From Candidatus Pelagibacter sp. (GTDB lineage Bacteria > Pseudomonadota > Alphaproteobacteria > Pelagibacterales > Pelagibacteraceae), in contig NZKC01000010.1 in assembly GCA_002692475.1 (NCBI GenBank), forward strand, positions 1-7,296: a stretch of DNA of 7,296 nucleotides. The letters are read 5' to 3'. Position 1 is the first letter of the stretch. The number at the start of each line of letters is the position of its first letter. This document shows positions 6,508-7,296 of this stretch, piece after piece. The translations under genes were made by a program, and so were the position numbers. The notes below the pieces were generated by a model. That model was not told the DNA's origin, ran no database searches, and saw nothing but the letters and a program-made list of their open reading frames with translations.

Positions 6508-7296
6508 TTAAATAGCAAATAATTTTTCTGGCAACCATAAAGCAATTCCTGGAAACCAATACATCAATACCATAGCTAATATTACAATCGCTAAAAATGG
6601 CATAATACCTCTAAATATTTCCATTAATTCAACATTTTTAGACTGTACACCTTTTAAGTAATATGCCGACATGGCCATGGGGGGTGTTAAAAATGATGTT
6701 TGTAAGTTTAATGCAATAAGCATTGCAAAGAAATATGGATTTACACCGAAAAATTCTACTAGTGGTAAAAATATTGGTACAAAAATAATTAATATCTCAG
6801 TCCATTCTAAAGGCCAACCTAATAAAAAAATAATTATTTGGGTTATCACTAAAAACTGCCAAGGTTGAAGATCTAAGGACTTAAAGAAATGTTCAAATAC
6901 TTCATGACCACCTAAATAAGAAAATACAGATGCAAAAGTCCATGAACCAATAAAAAGCCACATAATCATAGCAGTAGTTTTTGCAGTTAAAAATACCGAC
7001 TCTTTAAAATTCTTCCATTTTAGAGTTTTATAAAAATAAGATAGCACTAAAGCACCGAAAGCTCCCACCGCAGCAGCTTCAGCTGGAGTTGCTATACCTG
7101 CAAGAATTGTTCCTAATACTAAAATGATTAATGAAAATAATGGTAGAAATGAAATTAATACTTCTTTCAAAATAACTGCAGTAGGTGGAATTTCTTCAGC
7201 TGCAGGTTTTGGAGCAATAGAAGGATTTAACCACGCTCTAAAAACAGCATAACCAATATAAAGTCCTGCTAACATTAGACCTGGAAATATTGCAGC
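6508..7296 (-). CDS. TRAP transporter large permease subunit, C-terminal part (5' end outside the window)
   Basis: This is the C-terminal 262 residues of a DctM-type TRAP transporter membrane subunit, which couples sodium entry to uptake of organic acids captured by a periplasmic binding protein. The frame stays open through the right edge (residues AAIFPGLMLAGLYIGY), so the ATG at 7275 is internal, not the start. Family marks are ILAGIATPAEAAAVGAFGAL (about 67-86), LGWPLEWTEILIIFVPIFLP (about 159-178) and NLQTSFLTPPMAMSAYYLKG (about 196-215), separated by several long hydrophobic helices, ending with WLPEKLFAI. The partner small subunit and binding protein are expected upstream, beyond the window. 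The stop is 11 bases before the amidase ATG, so the transporter and amidase are probably co-transcribed. Substrate unknown. Confidence 0.93.
   Translation of the reverse strand, partial: AAIFPGLMLAGLYIGYAVFRAWLNPSIAPKPAAEEIPPTAVILKEVLISFLPLFSLIILVLGTILAGIATPAEAAAVGAFGALVLSYFYKTLKWKNFKESVFLTAKTTAMIMWLFIGSWTFASVFSYLGGHEVFEHFFKSLDLQPWQFLVITQIIIFLLGWPLEWTEILIIFVPIFLPLVEFFGVNPYFFAMLIALNLQTSFLTPPMAMSAYYLKGVQSKNVELMEIFRGIMPFLAIVILAMVLMYWFPGIALWLPEKLFAI

Noticed and set aside
6671..6868. Plus-strand ORF opposite the TRAP permease
   Set aside because: It is antisense to conserved membrane-helix coding sequence, with no independent support.
7275..7275. ATG at 7273-7275 as the start of the TRAP permease
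   Set aside because: The frame remains open to the window edge and encodes typical DctM sequence upstream of that ATG; only the C-terminal part of the family is in view.

Overview
The window is strongly A+T-rich and carries compact, often overlapping genes with very short spacers. Gene content (alphaproteobacterial-type ffh-rpsP, dapF-ftsY, a TRAP transporter with an amidase) and the economy of space suggest an oligotrophic marine alphaproteobacterium of the SAR11/Pelagibacterales type. That assignment is inferred from protein character and base composition; no database was searched.

Left part (1-1681, minus strand): ffh, the GTPase of the signal recognition particle, followed 14 bases later by rpsP (ribosomal protein bS16), which runs off the left edge. 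Centre (1682-1839): a 158-base divergent intergenic region. Its core (1691-1790) is 49% G+C by direct count, against 21% in the next 110 to 210 bases (1801-1900), and it can fold into an elaborate RNA if transcribed toward ffh. The fold has a three-way junction with a GUAA tetraloop, then a hairpin region with two mutually exclusive helices ending just before the ffh start codon. I do not recognise it as a named RNA family and consider it the most interesting object here. Next (1840-3581, plus strand): dapF (diaminopimelate epimerase) and ftsY (SRP receptor), overlapping by one base. Both SRP-pathway GTPases therefore lie in divergent units around the structured region.

Right part (3574-7296, minus strand): a probable operon read from right to left. 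It holds the C-terminal part of a TRAP transporter large permease (cut by the window edge), an amidase-signature hydrolase, a 58-residue two-helix membrane protein starting one base after the amidase stop, a membrane-anchored alpha/beta hydrolase, and an exported protein of unknown function whose stop codon overlaps the end of ftsY. TRAP permease plus amidase suggests uptake of an organic acid or amide and hydrolysis of an amide bond; the substrate cannot be read from the sequence.

There are no tRNA or rRNA genes, insertion sequences, CRISPR arrays or evident rho-independent terminators in the window. The only gene-free stretch longer than 100 bases is the ffh-dapF intergenic region.
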